DNA of 64,000 nt, taken from assembly GCF_002019705.1 (NCBI RefSeq), contig NZ_KV917377.1:680565-744564 (forward strand), given 5' to 3'. Shown here piece after piece: positions 36,100 through 44,989 of this stretch. The translations under genes and the position numbers were made by a program. Numbering within the stretch: the first letter of the stretch is position 1; each line of letters starts with the position of its first letter. The notes beneath the pieces are model-generated. The model was given only the letters and a program-made list of their open reading frames with translations, was not told the DNA's origin and ran no database searches. Source of the DNA: Shouchella patagoniensis (lineage in GTDB: Bacteria; Bacillota; Bacilli; Bacillales; Bacillaceae_D).

Positions 36100-37062
36100 T
36101 TAATTGTTTTCTGTATGCTCATACGCTTGCAAAATTCGCTGGACAAGTACATGTCTAACAACATCTGAAGCTTGCAATTGAACAAAGCCAAGCCCAGAGA
36201 CATTTTTCAAACGCTGTAATGCAGATTGCAATCCCGAACGTTTCCCTTTAGGAAGATCCACTTGAGTTAAATCTCCGTTTACAACCATTTTGGAACCAAA
36301 ACCAAGCCTTGTAACAAACATTTTTATTTGTTCTTCAGTTGTGTTCTGCGCTTCATCTAAAATGACAAACGCGTCATCTAGTGTTCGGCCACGCATGTAG
36401 GCAAGAGGAGCAACTTCGATGGTTCCTCGTTCCATTAAACGCGCTGTATGTTCAACTCCTAAGACATCGTGTAGGGCATCATAAATTGGACGCAAATATG
36501 GATCAACTTTTTCTTTTAGGTCGCCAGGCAAAAAACCAAGACTTTCCCCAGCTTCTACCGCAGGCCTTGTCAAGACGATCCGCTGAACTCGTCCTTCTTT
36601 TAAAGCAGATACCGCCATTACAACTGCCAAATAGGTTTTTCCTGTACCTGCTGGGCCAACGCCAAACACCATATCGTTCTTTCGGATCATAGAAACATAA
36701 TGACGTTGGCCAAGTGTTTTAGCTTGTATGTTCTTCCCTTTAATTGTTGTTGCGATCTTTTCATCATAAAGATCATTTAATTCGTGAAGTTTCCCTTCTT
36801 TTTCTAGTTGAACGGCATAAAGCACATCCCGTTCACTAATTTGAACTTGCTGTTCAACAATTGTCGCTAGTGTTTCCAATACTCTTCCGGCTTGTTCTAT
36901 TTGATTTCGTTGCCCAGTCACCAGAATGTCTTCTCCTCTAGTAACAAGTTGAATAGACAACTCCTCTTCAAGACGCTTCAAATGCTGATCATTTGGTCCA
37001 TATAGCGCTTGGGTAACATGCGCATCTAATGAACTTAGTTGAATCAATGATGTTTCAGACAA
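36100..37062 (-). CDS. phoH: PhoH family ATPase (PhoH-like, YqfE)
   Basis: This 320-residue cytoplasmic P-loop NTPase has an N-terminal KH-like extension, Walker A GPAGTGKT (136-143) and Walker B VILDEAQNTT. It matches the E. coli PhoH/YbeZ group, whose exact role (RNA-linked ATPase, partner of YbeY) is still open. The TTG start follows AAGGAG. It lies 5 bases after yqfD and 39 bases before pgpH. Confidence 0.94.
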   Translation of the reverse strand: MSETSLIQLSSLDAHVTQALYGPNDQHLKRLEEELSIQLVTRGEDILVTGQRNQIEQAGRVLETLATIVEQQVQISERDVLYAVQLEKEGKLHELNDLYDEKIATTIKGKNIQAKTLGQRHYVSMIRKNDMVFGVGPAGTGKTYLAVVMAVSALKEGRVQRIVLTRPAVEAGESLGFLPGDLKEKVDPYLRPIYDALHDVLGVEHTARLMERGTIEVAPLAYMRGRTLDDAFVILDEAQNTTEEQIKMFVTRLGFGSKMVVNGDLTQVDLPKGKRSGLQSALQRLKNVSGLGFVQLQASDVVRHVLVQRILQAYEHTENN

Positions 37063-37067
37063 TCTGC

Positions 37068-38255
37068 TCAGTCTCCTTGAATGATAGGTTTTTCTTGTGC
37101 AATTTCTTCTAGAACTTGGTAATGAATCTTTAATGAAACTGTATCATTTTCCACGTGTTCTTGCAAAATATGCTCCGTTTTTATTTCGGCATCATCCGGC
37201 AGTTTCCCTCTTAATTCTTCGTGTGCATGTTTTTTAGCCACTTCAATTGCCTCGTCCTTTGTATACGTTCTGCTAAAGCTAAACGTTTCACGTTGCTCAA
37301 TCGTACGAATTTGTACAGGCAATCGATAACCAAATATGGAGAAGTTTGTTTCACGTTCAAATAGCTCATATGTCTCATAATCAGGTTCTGTGAAGTTCCA
37401 AAACGGAATATCCCAGTTACCTATTTGTATAAGTCGCTTATTTTTTTGTTCTCCTGTTATCGTAGTGAAATTATTTTCAAAAGGCAAGGTTACAGTAGAA
37501 GTATACCATATTTCTCCGATTATCGATGCTTTTGCCGCTACTGTCTGTTCTTTCCCTTCCGCACCAATGAAGCCCGAAACGAGCATGTCTCCTTTTTCCA
37601 CTACATCATTTGTTCGTTTAACAGCCTTGCCATCTTCTACAAACATTTTACGTATCACTGCTTTTTTAGAAGCAACGAGATGTCTAGGGTTTAATCGCTC
37701 TGCCGCCTCTTGTCTAACCTGCTCAACCACTTCAAACTCAAAGGTCGTCCCTTTTTTTCGCACACCAATCCAAGTCGCCTCCTCTATTTCATCCGTCACA
37801 ATCCGTTGAATCTCATCTGGCTGTGGGAGCTGGAATGCAAATGCCCCTTTTTTTATACCTATATCACGAACAACTTCTTGAAGTTGTTGCTCGACGTGAG
37901 GAGATGCCCCTTTAATCGAATAGCCCCAAACCATATTAGCTGCTAAAATTAAGAGGAAGAGAAACAGAGCAAGTCCAATCGCAAAACCGGACCGGATTTT
38001 CATACGCTGAAGAAAAAAGGGAAGACCAGCTTTTTGTTTAAAACGAATTTTACATCCAGAATGCCTGAACAACCTTCTAATCGTCTTAATATCCGTTAAT
38101 GTGATATCAAAGTATAAATGTTGATCACCTTCATAATGAACATTCCAAATGTGTACTCCTTCTTTAACGCACTTATTTAACAAGTGCTCTGGATAACGCC
38201 CTTCAACTCGGACCGTTACATAACCGTTTAGCGACTTCAAGAATCCATTCCGCAA
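37068..38255 (-). CDS. yqfD: Sporulation protein YqfD
   Basis: This 395-residue protein of the YqfD family (PF06898) has an N-terminal soluble domain (about 1-85), one membrane helix (about 90-112, IGLALFLFLLILAANMVWGY) and a large extracytoplasmic region with KKGTTFEFEVVEQ and DIPFWNFTEPDYETYEL, typical of the family. B. subtilis yqfD belongs to the mother-cell sporulation regulon. TTG start with GGGGGAG. It follows yqfC by 11 bases, and a sigma-E-like promoter precedes yqfC. Confidence 0.92.
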   Translation of the reverse strand: MRNGFLKSLNGYVTVRVEGRYPEHLLNKCVKEGVHIWNVHYEGDQHLYFDITLTDIKTIRRLFRHSGCKIRFKQKAGLPFFLQRMKIRSGFAIGLALFLFLLILAANMVWGYSIKGASPHVEQQLQEVVRDIGIKKGAFAFQLPQPDEIQRIVTDEIEEATWIGVRKKGTTFEFEVVEQVRQEAAERLNPRHLVASKKAVIRKMFVEDGKAVKRTNDVVEKGDMLVSGFIGAEGKEQTVAAKASIIGEIWYTSTVTLPFENNFTTITGEQKNKRLIQIGNWDIPFWNFTEPDYETYELFERETNFSIFGYRLPVQIRTIEQRETFSFSRTYTKDEAIEVAKKHAHEELRGKLPDDAEIKTEHILQEHVENDTVSLKIHYQVLEEIAQEKPIIQGD

Positions 38256-38266
38256 AATTCTCCCCC

Positions 38267-38566
38267 CTAACTTTTTCTTTCTTCTTTATCATCAATAAAC
38301 ATCACTTGGTCAATCTTACCTTCCAACAGCAACTCTTCAGGTAATATTGTTTTTAATACAAAACCATTTCCTTTTATTAATAACTGACCTTGTTTCAATA
38401 ATAAACGTAGTTCTTGGTTCGAAAAGCGCAAGACACCTTGATGGTTCTCTATATAAATGTGCAACTGTCCGACCATTGTAATTCGAGGCAGATCCATCAT
38501 GACATCTGCCGGAAGCTGCATATGGTTCGCAATCCACTTTTTCATCCGATTTGTAAATGTGTTCAT
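38267..38566 (-). CDS. yqfC: Sporulation protein YqfC
   Basis: This 99-residue soluble protein of the YabP/YqfC family begins MNTFTNRMKKWIANHMQLPA and has a compact beta-rich core (RITMVGQLHIYIENHQGVLRF). YqfC is sporulation-associated and pairs with YqfD. The ATG at 38566 follows GGAGAGGGGG; upstream codons overlap the promoter and are not used. It is the first gene of the run that continues to era. Confidence 0.88.
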   Translation of the reverse strand: MNTFTNRMKKWIANHMQLPADVMMDLPRITMVGQLHIYIENHQGVLRFSNQELRLLLKQGQLLIKGNGFVLKTILPEELLLEGKIDQVMFIDDKEERKS

Positions 38567-38588
38567 CAAGCAGCCCCCTCTCCTAATG

Positions 38589-38616
38589 AGTCTATGAGAA
38601 ACAAAATGGAAATAGC
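38589..38616 (-). promoter_or_regulatory. Sigma-E-like promoter of yqfC-yqfD
   Basis: Minus-strand GCTATTT-N13-CATAGACT approximates the mother-cell sigma-E consensus (GHATATT / CATACANT). It lies 23 bases before the yqfC ATG and just after the yqfB terminator. Confidence 0.4.
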
Positions 38617-38622
38617 ACACAA

Positions 38623-38656
38623 AAAAACCGTAGTGCATCCATGCACTACGGTTTTT
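38623..38656 (-). terminator. Terminator of the yqeZ-floA-yqfB operon
   Basis: A perfect stem AAAAACCGTAGTGCAT/ATGCACTACGGTTTTT lies immediately after the yqfB-like stop, with T-runs on the minus strand. Confidence 0.88.
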
Positions 38657-38668
38657 CAAACTTCATGT

Positions 38669-39232
38669 TCAGCGTCTGTTTGAACGATAATTCCCTGGAC
38701 TAACTCGCCCTTTTGGTGGTCCAAGTATTTCTGACCAAACAACAGCACGCATTGCCTCTTTGCCTGACAATTGATTAAAGTTCATGTCAAGCCCGTCCTT
38801 CTTTGTATCATCTCGTTTGCTCCCTGTTACGCCACCTAAATCTGCGATTGCCCCAATCTCTAATGAGTCTTGAAGCTCTTTTGCTTTCGCTTTCGCTTTT
38901 TTATGACGTTCATAAAGCTCTTGTTGTTTCTGGACGTTTGCGCTAACGCTACTGTCTTCAGTTTCACTTGTTCGTGTTCCTTGTTGGACAGGCGGAGCAG
39001 ATTCTGCGGGAAAATAATCTTCCCACTTTATTTCCGACCCTGACTGTCTACGAGGCTCCATTTGAACAGGACGCTGTCTTTGCTGTTGATTTTCAGCTTG
39101 CCCCTGCCCTTCCTCATTCCCTTGTTGTTGTTGGCTTGATTGCGCCATTCGAGAAAAGACGCTAATTATGCCACCAATAAGAATAATTAAGAGAAGCGGA
39201 TTGGCTAAAATCAATTGAAAAAGGTCAGCCAT
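38669..39232 (-). CDS. YqfB-position membrane-anchored hydrophilic protein
   Basis: This 187-residue protein has one N-terminal membrane helix (LFQLILANPLLLIILIGGIISVF), a Gln-rich linker and a charged helical region (KQQELYERHKKAKAKAKELQDSLE). Its last third (FNQLSGKEAMRAVVWSEILGPPKGR) looks folded. It follows floA by 25 bases, like yqfB in the B. subtilis yqeZ-yqfA-yqfB operon. Similar Leu-Gly-Pro-Pro C-termini occur in this operon in related bacilli (recollection, not checked). A role in flotillin microdomains is inferred from context only. Confidence 0.75.
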   Translation of the reverse strand: MADLFQLILANPLLLIILIGGIISVFSRMAQSSQQQQGNEEGQGQAENQQQRQRPVQMEPRRQSGSEIKWEDYFPAESAPPVQQGTRTSETEDSSVSANVQKQQELYERHKKAKAKAKELQDSLEIGAIADLGGVTGSKRDDTKKDGLDMNFNQLSGKEAMRAVVWSEILGPPKGRVSPGNYRSNRR

Positions 39233-39257
39233 TTAGACAACCCCCTAGCCGTTAGGC

Positions 39258-40277
39258 TTATTTGTTGTTACGATTACGCGGATCATTGTCAGGGTATTGA
39301 TTGCCAGTACCGTCTGATGCCTTACTAATCGAGTCTCTCATGTCGGTATCAGCCATGACATTCTGATAATTCATATAATCCATAACACCCATATGACCTT
39401 GACGGAGCGCCTCTGAAAGTGCCATTGGTACTTCAGCCTCTGCTTCAACAACTTTCGCACGCATTTCTTCTACGCGAGCTTTCATTTCTTGTTCTTGTGC
39501 TACAGCCATTGCGCGACGTTCTTCTGCTTTCGCTTGAGCAATTTTCTTATCTGCTTCAGCTTGGTCAGTTTGAAGTTCAGCGCCAATGTTTTTACCGATA
39601 TCAATATCAGCGATATCAATTGACAAGATTTCAAATGCAGTTCCTGAATCAAGCCCTTTTGAAAGAACTGTTTGTGAGATCATATCTGGATTTTCCAATA
39701 CTTTTTTGTGATCTTTTTGTGAACCGATTGTCGATACAATCCCTTCACCAACACGAGCGATGATCGTATCTTCACCCGCACCACCAACAAGGCGGTCAAT
39801 ATTCGCGCGAACAGTGATTCTTGCTTTTGCTTTTACTTCGATCCCGTCCATCGCAACACCCGCAATAAATGGTGTTTCAATTACTTTAGGATTTACACTC
39901 ATTTGCACAGCTTCTAGTACATCACGTCCTGCAAGATCAATTGCAGCCGCTCGTTCAAACGTCAACTCAATATTCGCACGTTGCGCAGCAATCAATGCAT
40001 TGACAACACGGTCGACGTTCCCCCCGGCAAGATAATGCCCTTCAAGTCGAGAAGAGTCTAGATCCAAACCTGCTTTAACTGCTTTAATTAGTGGGTTTAC
40101 CACTCTTGCTGGAACAACCCGGCGAAGCCTCATCCCTACTAATTCAAAAATGCCGATTTTAACGCCAGCAGCAATGGCAGAAATCCATAGTGCAACTGGA
40201 ACAAAAGTGAACAAGATGGCAATTAGAATAATAACTGCCGCGATAATAATGAGAGTCACGATTGTTGTATCATCCAT
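39258..40277 (-). CDS. floA: Flotillin-like protein FloA
   Basis: This 339-residue scaffold of membrane microdomains has an N-terminal membrane hairpin ([26 protein letters not shown]), a conserved SPFH-like domain ([28 protein letters not shown]-type region, [15 protein letters not shown]), and an Ala/Glu-rich coiled coil ([21 protein letters not shown]). It matches YqfA/FloA. It is the second gene of the yqeZ-floA operon. RBS GGGAGG. Confidence 0.95.
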   Translation of the reverse strand: MDDTTIVTLIIIAAVIILIAILFTFVPVALWISAIAAGVKIGIFELVGMRLRRVVPARVVNPLIKAVKAGLDLDSSRLEGHYLAGGNVDRVVNALIAAQRANIELTFERAAAIDLAGRDVLEAVQMSVNPKVIETPFIAGVAMDGIEVKAKARITVRANIDRLVGGAGEDTIIARVGEGIVSTIGSQKDHKKVLENPDMISQTVLSKGLDSGTAFEILSIDIADIDIGKNIGAELQTDQAEADKKIAQAKAEERRAMAVAQEQEMKARVEEMRAKVVEAEAEVPMALSEALRQGHMGVMDYMNYQNVMADTDMRDSISKASDGTGNQYPDNDPRNRNNK

Positions 40278-40298
40278 GATCTGTTTCCTCCCTTTTCC

Positions 40299-41636
40299 TT
40301 AATTTAAATCAGTTTGCTCAAGCTCCCTCACAACGATTCGTGAACCTGAAGTATAGACAACCTTAAGCAAACTCCCTTGTTCAATATAGCCTCCTTCAGA
40401 AACAACGTCAAGGCGCTTGTCATCAATTAGAGCAACTCCGGATGGCCTAAGGACACTTAAAGCCTTTCCTGTTTGCCCAATTAAATCACTTTTTGTTTCA
40501 TTAGACACATAACCTTCTTCTGATGTCGTCTGCGCTTTAAGAACAAGCCTTTTCCACGGACCACGATCACCAAAAAAGACAAAAAGTATGATTGCTGCAG
40601 CAATTGATACAAACAAGGCAATCGCTACAGAAAACACCATTACCGTCGTTGAAAAAGAAGCCATAAATAAACCTGTAATAATAAGCCCTATTCCAAGAAT
40701 CCCAAATATACCAAAGCCAGGGGCGAAAATTTCTATTCCAACTAAAATACCACCTATAACAACTAAAATAAGTGATTCCCAACCAGCAAAACCAGCAACC
40801 ATATGTCCAAAAAAGAAAAGCAACAGTGAACTTATTCCCATTATTCCCGGTATTCCAAATCCCGGTGAATATAGTTCTAAAATAAGCCCAAGGCTTCCTA
40901 CTGACAGCAAAATTGGAATAACAATCGGATTTGTTACAAAACGAGCAATATGTTCAGCGATACTTACTTCGGAGTTAACAATGTCAACGGTAGACGGATT
41001 ATAACCAAGATATTCAAGGACTCCATCTAAATTCGATTCAATTGAGTCTGCATACCCAACTTCCATCGCTTGTTCTGCATTAAGTGTTAAATAACCGGAT
41101 GGGAATCCATCTACATCGGCCTCTGCATTCGCCATGGCTTCAGCGTATGCTGGATCTCTTCCGCCATCAGGTCCATTTTCTGAAGCAGCTGTCTTCATCC
41201 GACTAATCCATAAAGACTGAACTTTTTCATTCGCGGCATTGCCCCCACCATCAATCACACCCGCGGAACCAATTTGTCCATTAGGCACCATAACAATATG
41301 ATCTGCATTTAAGGCGATATAAGCTCCAGCAGAAATGGCCTCACTATTGATGTAAGCAGTTACAGGGATTTCTGCTCGATTAATAATACTAGCGATATGA
41401 CCCGCGGCATCAACGGCACCTCCTGGTGTATCGATGTCTAAAATAATATGATCTGCATTTGCTTCTTTCGCTTCATCAAACGAGCGCTCCAGAAAAGCTT
41501 CTAGTCCCCGTTCAACAGTTTGTTCCACTGGTATCACAAAAACAGTTTGCTCTGACTGGTTAGCAAAGACTTGAAATGGCAACAACAAAAATGCAGCCAA
41601 ATATGCTAGAAATGCTACCCTCAACCACTTTCCCAC
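40299..41636 (-). CDS. yqeZ: YqeZ, long NfeD protein with ClpP-like serine protease domain
   Basis: This 445-residue membrane protein has a signal peptide (residues 1-25), then a Clp-type SDH protease domain: DTPGGAVDAAGHIA and nucleophile-site EAISAGAYIALNADHIVM. Four or five membrane helices (about 235-365) and a C-terminal NfeD OB domain (LIGQTGKALSVLRPSG) follow. The last motif is nearly the same as in the short NfeD at 2873. Such proteins partner with FloA. The GTG start follows GGAGGGAGGGGG. A sigma-W-like promoter lies 51 bases upstream. Confidence 0.94.
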   Translation of the reverse strand: MGKWLRVAFLAYLAAFLLLPFQVFANQSEQTVFVIPVEQTVERGLEAFLERSFDEAKEANADHIILDIDTPGGAVDAAGHIASIINRAEIPVTAYINSEAISAGAYIALNADHIVMVPNGQIGSAGVIDGGGNAANEKVQSLWISRMKTAASENGPDGGRDPAYAEAMANAEADVDGFPSGYLTLNAEQAMEVGYADSIESNLDGVLEYLGYNPSTVDIVNSEVSIAEHIARFVTNPIVIPILLSVGSLGLILELYSPGFGIPGIMGISSLLLFFFGHMVAGFAGWESLILVVIGGILVGIEIFAPGFGIFGILGIGLIITGLFMASFSTTVMVFSVAIALFVSIAAAIILFVFFGDRGPWKRLVLKAQTTSEEGYVSNETKSDLIGQTGKALSVLRPSGVALIDDKRLDVVSEGGYIEQGSLLKVVYTSGSRIVVRELEQTDLN

Positions 41637-41686
41637 TTTATTTTCCCCCTCCCTCCTTTACAACAATAAGAGTTCTACTATTCTAT

Positions 41687-41713
41687 TACGGATTACTATA
41701 CCCTTTGGTTTCA
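41687..41713 (-). promoter_or_regulatory. Sigma-W-like promoter of yqeZ-floA
   Basis: Minus-strand TGAAAC-N17-CGTA, matching the sigma-W consensus. The orthologous B. subtilis yqeZ-yqfAB operon is a known sigma-W target, so this call has outside support. Confidence 0.75.
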
Positions 41714-41778
41714 TTTTTCTATAAAAAGTTTATCATGCTACTGGTCGAAAACCAAACGAAACAACGAAAAAACCCAAA

Positions 41779-41804
41779 AAACCTCTGCTAAAAAGCAGAG
41801 GTTT
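41779..41804 (-). terminator. Terminator of rpsU-yqeY
   Basis: AAACCTCTGCT and AGCAGAGGTTT arms with loop AAAA follow the yqeY stop on the minus strand; T-rich downstream. Confidence 0.85.
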
Positions 41805-41815
41805 CATCATCTTGG

Positions 41816-42262
41816 TTAATTAGACAAATGCTCCATGACCAGTCGATTAACAAGGCCGCCATCGGCTTTGCCCTTCACTTTAGGCATAATCGCACCCATC
41901 ACTTTGCCCATATCAGCCTTTGACATAGCACCAGTTTCAGCTACCGTCTCTTTTACAATTAACACAAGTTCATCTTCCGTTAATTGTTTTGGCATATATT
42001 GTTCAAGCACGGATAGTTCCGATTCTTGCTTAGATGCTAAATCTTCACGATTCGCTTGCTTAAATTCATGGAGGGATTCTTTACGCTGCTTTACTTCACG
42101 ATTAAGAACAGTATTACTTTCATCATCAGTAAGTTCACGTCCGAGCTTAATTTGCTCGTTTTGTAATGAGGACTTCACCATGCGAATAACGGAAAGTTTT
42201 TCTTTTTCCTTATTTCTCATCGCAGTCTTCATATCCAGGTTTAACCTCTCAAGAAGAGTCAA
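41816..42262 (-). CDS. yqeY: YqeY, GatB/YqeY-domain protein
   Basis: This 148-residue protein matches B. subtilis YqeY in length and sequence ([42 protein letters not shown]). Its C-terminal half is the GatB/YqeY tRNA-binding-like domain. The function is not settled; a link to tRNA metabolism is inferred from the domain. The start is TTG 42260-42262 with GAGAGGGTGG. It follows rpsU closely, a very widely conserved pair. Confidence 0.92.
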   Translation of the reverse strand: MTLLERLNLDMKTAMRNKEKEKLSVIRMVKSSLQNEQIKLGRELTDDESNTVLNREVKQRKESLHEFKQANREDLASKQESELSVLEQYMPKQLTEDELVLIVKETVAETGAMSKADMGKVMGAIMPKVKGKADGGLVNRLVMEHLSN

Positions 42263-42283
42263 GTGAAACCACCCTCTCAAAAA

Positions 42284-42457
42284 TTAGAACTTGCGTTTTC
42301 TAGCCGCTTCAGATTTCTTTTTACGCTTTACACTTGGCTTTTCGAAGTGTTTACGTTTTTTTACCTCAGCTAACGTTCCTTCTTTAGAGAGCGATCTCTT
42401 AAAGCGACGAAGTGCAGCATCAATCGATTCGTTTTTGCGAACACGAGTTTCTGCCAT
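42284..42457 (-). CDS. rpsU: Ribosomal protein bS21
   Basis: This is the small-subunit protein S21. The 57-residue, highly basic protein begins [20 protein letters not shown] and ends [12 protein letters not shown], as in Bacillus. S21 affects initiation near the 16S 3' end. Start at 42457 is set by GGAGGGAGG. yqeY lies 21 bases downstream. Confidence 0.97.
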   Translation of the reverse strand: MAETRVRKNESIDAALRRFKRSLSKEGTLAEVKKRKHFEKPSVKRKKKSEAARKRKF

Positions 42458-42637
42458 TCTATTTCCCTCCCTCCGAAAACAACCAAACTCAATACGTGCA
42501 TATGGCACGTCTGTGTAAATTATAATACAGCAAAAGCTTACGGTCAACTGTAAGATAGAAAGTTCCATAGTCGACTATAAAGAAAATTGGTATGCTTGCC
42601 CGTCGTTGTCCATATAGTGAGAGGACGAGGTGATCAT

Positions 42638-43576
42638 ATGGGTAAAGAACTTTTTTCATTACTCGCTGTTTTCATTACTTTATTCTTATTCGGCATTTAT
42701 ATATTGCGTGCCGGTCTACTTCAAACAGGAATAGATCGTGTAAAGATCACATTACTTAAAATGACCAGTTCTCCATTGAAAGGATTAATAGCAGGTATGA
42801 TATTCACAGCCCTTTTTCAGAGTAGTTCTGTTGTTACCGTCCTGCTAGTTGGCCTTGTTGCAACCGGACTTCTGCACTTTAAACATACAATTGGCGTTAT
42901 TTTAGGTGCTAATATTGGTTCATGCTTTACATTAGAGCTCATTGCTTTTGAAATGACAAACTTAGCTATTCCACTACTTGTTATCGGCTTGCTCTTTCTA
43001 ATTATTCCGAAACAATTATGGTACGCATTAGGTTGCGTATCTTTTGGAATCGGCTGCATCTTTTTGGCAATGGATGGGTTAGCCTCCCTCACCGAGCCAC
43101 TTAGTTCATTTTCTATCACTCACGAATTTTTTCAATGGACAAATTCAAGCCATTTTGCCGGAATTACAGTTGGTGCAATCATGACAACAATTGTTCAATC
43201 AAGTACAGCAACCATTGGTATGGCTATGAGCTTTATAAAAAGCCAAGGACTTACAATGGAATCTGGTGTAGCAATTATGCTTGGAGCAAATATCGGAACC
43301 TGTTTAACAGCATACATTGCAAGTATCGGTGCAGGAGCGAGTGCGCGCCTTGTAGCACACGCCCATATTTGGCTCAATCTCCTTGGAGCCTTGCTTTTTT
43401 ACCCACTTATTGCTTTTTTAGCACATTTCTCATCGTTATTAGCTGATACAACAAGTTTACAACTTGCTCACGCGAGTACGATATATAATATTGTTTGTTC
43501 GTTACTCGTGCTACCTTTCGCTTATGCATTTGCGCGCTTTGTTGAACGAATAGCCTTTTTTCGTTCATTAAACTAA
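42638..43576 (+). CDS. yqeW: Na/Pi cotransporter family protein, short form (YqeW)
   Basis: This 312-residue membrane protein has the duplicated Na/Pi-II motifs FQSSSVVTVLLVGLV and VQSSTATIGMAMSF, plus GANIGS and GANIGT. It lacks the C-terminal PhoU domain seen at 933-2558. Length and position beside rpsU match B. subtilis YqeW. The ATG at 42638 has GAGGTG. It probably imports phosphate with sodium; no Pho box is visible upstream. Confidence 0.9.
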   Translation: MGKELFSLLAVFITLFLFGIYILRAGLLQTGIDRVKITLLKMTSSPLKGLIAGMIFTALFQSSSVVTVLLVGLVATGLLHFKHTIGVILGANIGSCFTLELIAFEMTNLAIPLLVIGLLFLIIPKQLWYALGCVSFGIGCIFLAMDGLASLTEPLSSFSITHEFFQWTNSSHFAGITVGAIMTTIVQSSTATIGMAMSFIKSQGLTMESGVAIMLGANIGTCLTAYIASIGAGASARLVAHAHIWLNLLGALLFYPLIAFLAHFSSLLADTTSLQLAHASTIYNIVCSLLVLPFAYAFARFVERIAFFRSLN

Positions 43577-43587
43577 TTAAAAGCGAT

Positions 43588-43612
43588 GTTTTAATCAATT
43601 TCTAGTGGGAAT
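43588..43612 (+). promoter_or_regulatory. Sigma-B-like promoter of iolS
   Basis: GTTTTA-N13-GGGAAT fits the sigma-B general-stress consensus. The -10 lies 40 bases before the iolS ATG. Confidence 0.45.
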
Positions 43613-43651
43613 ACGATAGAATTAAGAGGATAATGAAGGAGGGTGTTAAAG

Positions 43652-44584
43652 ATGAATAAAACGAAACTCGGAAAATCAGATGTAACTGTATTTCCAATTG
43701 GTCTTGGAACAAATGCTGTCGGTGGACATAATTTGTACCCAAATTTAGATGAAGAAACCGGTAAAGACCTTGTTCGTCAAAGTATTAAGAGCGGAGTGAA
43801 CTTTTTAGACACAGCTTTTATTTACGGTGAAGGACGCTCTGAAGAATTAATTGGTGAAGTCTTGCAGGAATTTAATCGTGATGAAGTTGTCATTGCAACC
43901 AAAGCAGCACACAAAAAAGTAGATGGGAATTATACTTTAGACAACTCACCAGCATTTTTAAAACAGTCTGTTGAAGAGGCTCTGAATAGACTACAGACCG
44001 ACTTTATTGACTTGTTTTACATTCATTTCCCTGATGAACACACACCTAAAGACGAGGCGGTTCGAGCTCTAGCTGAACTAAAGCAAGCCGGTAAAATACG
44101 CGCGATCGGTGTTTCTAATTTCAGCCTTGAACAGCTAAAGCTAGCAAATAAACATGGGGACATCGACGTTTTCCAAGGGGAATATAACTTACTAAACAGA
44201 GAAGCAGAAAAGGAATTGTTTCCTTATGTAACGGAACACAACATTTCCTTTATCCCTTACTTCCCTCTTGTATCAGGATTACTTGCTGGAAAATACAATA
44301 AAAACACAACATTTCCAGAAGGAGATTTACGGAACTCTCAAAAACATTTCCAAGGAGATGCATTTCTTCAAAATATCGAGAAAGTGAACCGTATTGCCGA
44401 TATAGCAAAAAAGCATAAAGTTGACACTGCTCACATTGTGCTTGCCTGGTATTTGACCCGACCAGAAATTAACATATTAATCCCTGGGGCTAAACAGGCC
44501 AATCAGTTAGTAGATAATATTAAGACCCTCGATGTATCTTTAACTGAGAGTGAACGCACATTTATTGATCAATTGTTTTCTTAA
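43652..44584 (+). CDS. iolS: Aldo/keto reductase IolS
   Basis: This 310-residue AKR11-type NADPH reductase is the same length as B. subtilis IolS and very close in sequence ([46 protein letters not shown]). Catalytic residues are in place: Asp in [12 protein letters not shown], Tyr in that motif, Lys in ATKAA, and His in FYIHFP. The physiological substrate is unclear (small aldehydes such as methylglyoxal are reduced by relatives). Unlike B. subtilis, no inositol genes adjoin it. The ATG at 43652 has GGAGGG. Confidence 0.93.
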   Translation: MNKTKLGKSDVTVFPIGLGTNAVGGHNLYPNLDEETGKDLVRQSIKSGVNFLDTAFIYGEGRSEELIGEVLQEFNRDEVVIATKAAHKKVDGNYTLDNSPAFLKQSVEEALNRLQTDFIDLFYIHFPDEHTPKDEAVRALAELKQAGKIRAIGVSNFSLEQLKLANKHGDIDVFQGEYNLLNREAEKELFPYVTEHNISFIPYFPLVSGLLAGKYNKNTTFPEGDLRNSQKHFQGDAFLQNIEKVNRIADIAKKHKVDTAHIVLAWYLTRPEINILIPGAKQANQLVDNIKTLDVSLTESERTFIDQLFS

Positions 44585-44610
44585 AAGAAAAAAGTTTTAA
44601 TTGCTCACCA

Positions 44611-44646
44611 AAAAGCCCAGTCAGTCAATGCTGACTGGGCTTTTTT
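44611..44646 (+). terminator. Terminator of iolS
   Basis: A perfect stem AAAAGCCCAGTCAG/CTGACTGGGCTTTT, followed by T-run on the plus strand. Confidence 0.9.
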
Positions 44647-44724
44647 ATCCTAGGTGTAATGATTCATATGCGCAATTTCGACAATGCTCTGCTATACTTA
44701 ACTGAATAGAAAGGACGGGCCACC

Positions 44725-44976
44725 ATGATCATTTACCTTAAACGATTTGCACACGCTTTAAATGACTATAACAGCGTAGCAATTCCAACTGACTTATTTA
44801 ACGACCAGACATTAAATGCTGATGCAATCGGACTTATGCTTTATCTTTACTCTACCAACAAGCTAGCAATTAGTGCAGACGCAATTAAGGATGCTCCTTT
44901 AGAAACAGAAAGACTTCACCAAGCTTTGCACATGCTCGCTAATTCTGGTTACATTGATTTGATCTTGAACAAATAG
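44725..44976 (+). CDS. Small winged-helix-like protein
   Basis: This 83-residue protein has the pattern of a single winged helix: IPTDLFNDQTLNADAIGLMLYLYS, then LETERLHQALHMLANSGYIDLI. This resembles the first domain of phage and plasmid replication-organiser or DnaD-like proteins, in which a similar LSxxAxGLLxYL and GYI/L pair occurs. There is no second domain, so it may be a regulator. RBS AAAGGA precedes ATG 44725. It is convergent with the AAA ATPase gene, whose stop lies 13 bases away. I cannot name it. Confidence 0.65.
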   Translation: MIIYLKRFAHALNDYNSVAIPTDLFNDQTLNADAIGLMLYLYSTNKLAISADAIKDAPLETERLHQALHMLANSGYIDLILNK

Positions 44977-44989
44977 TGAAATACGCCTC

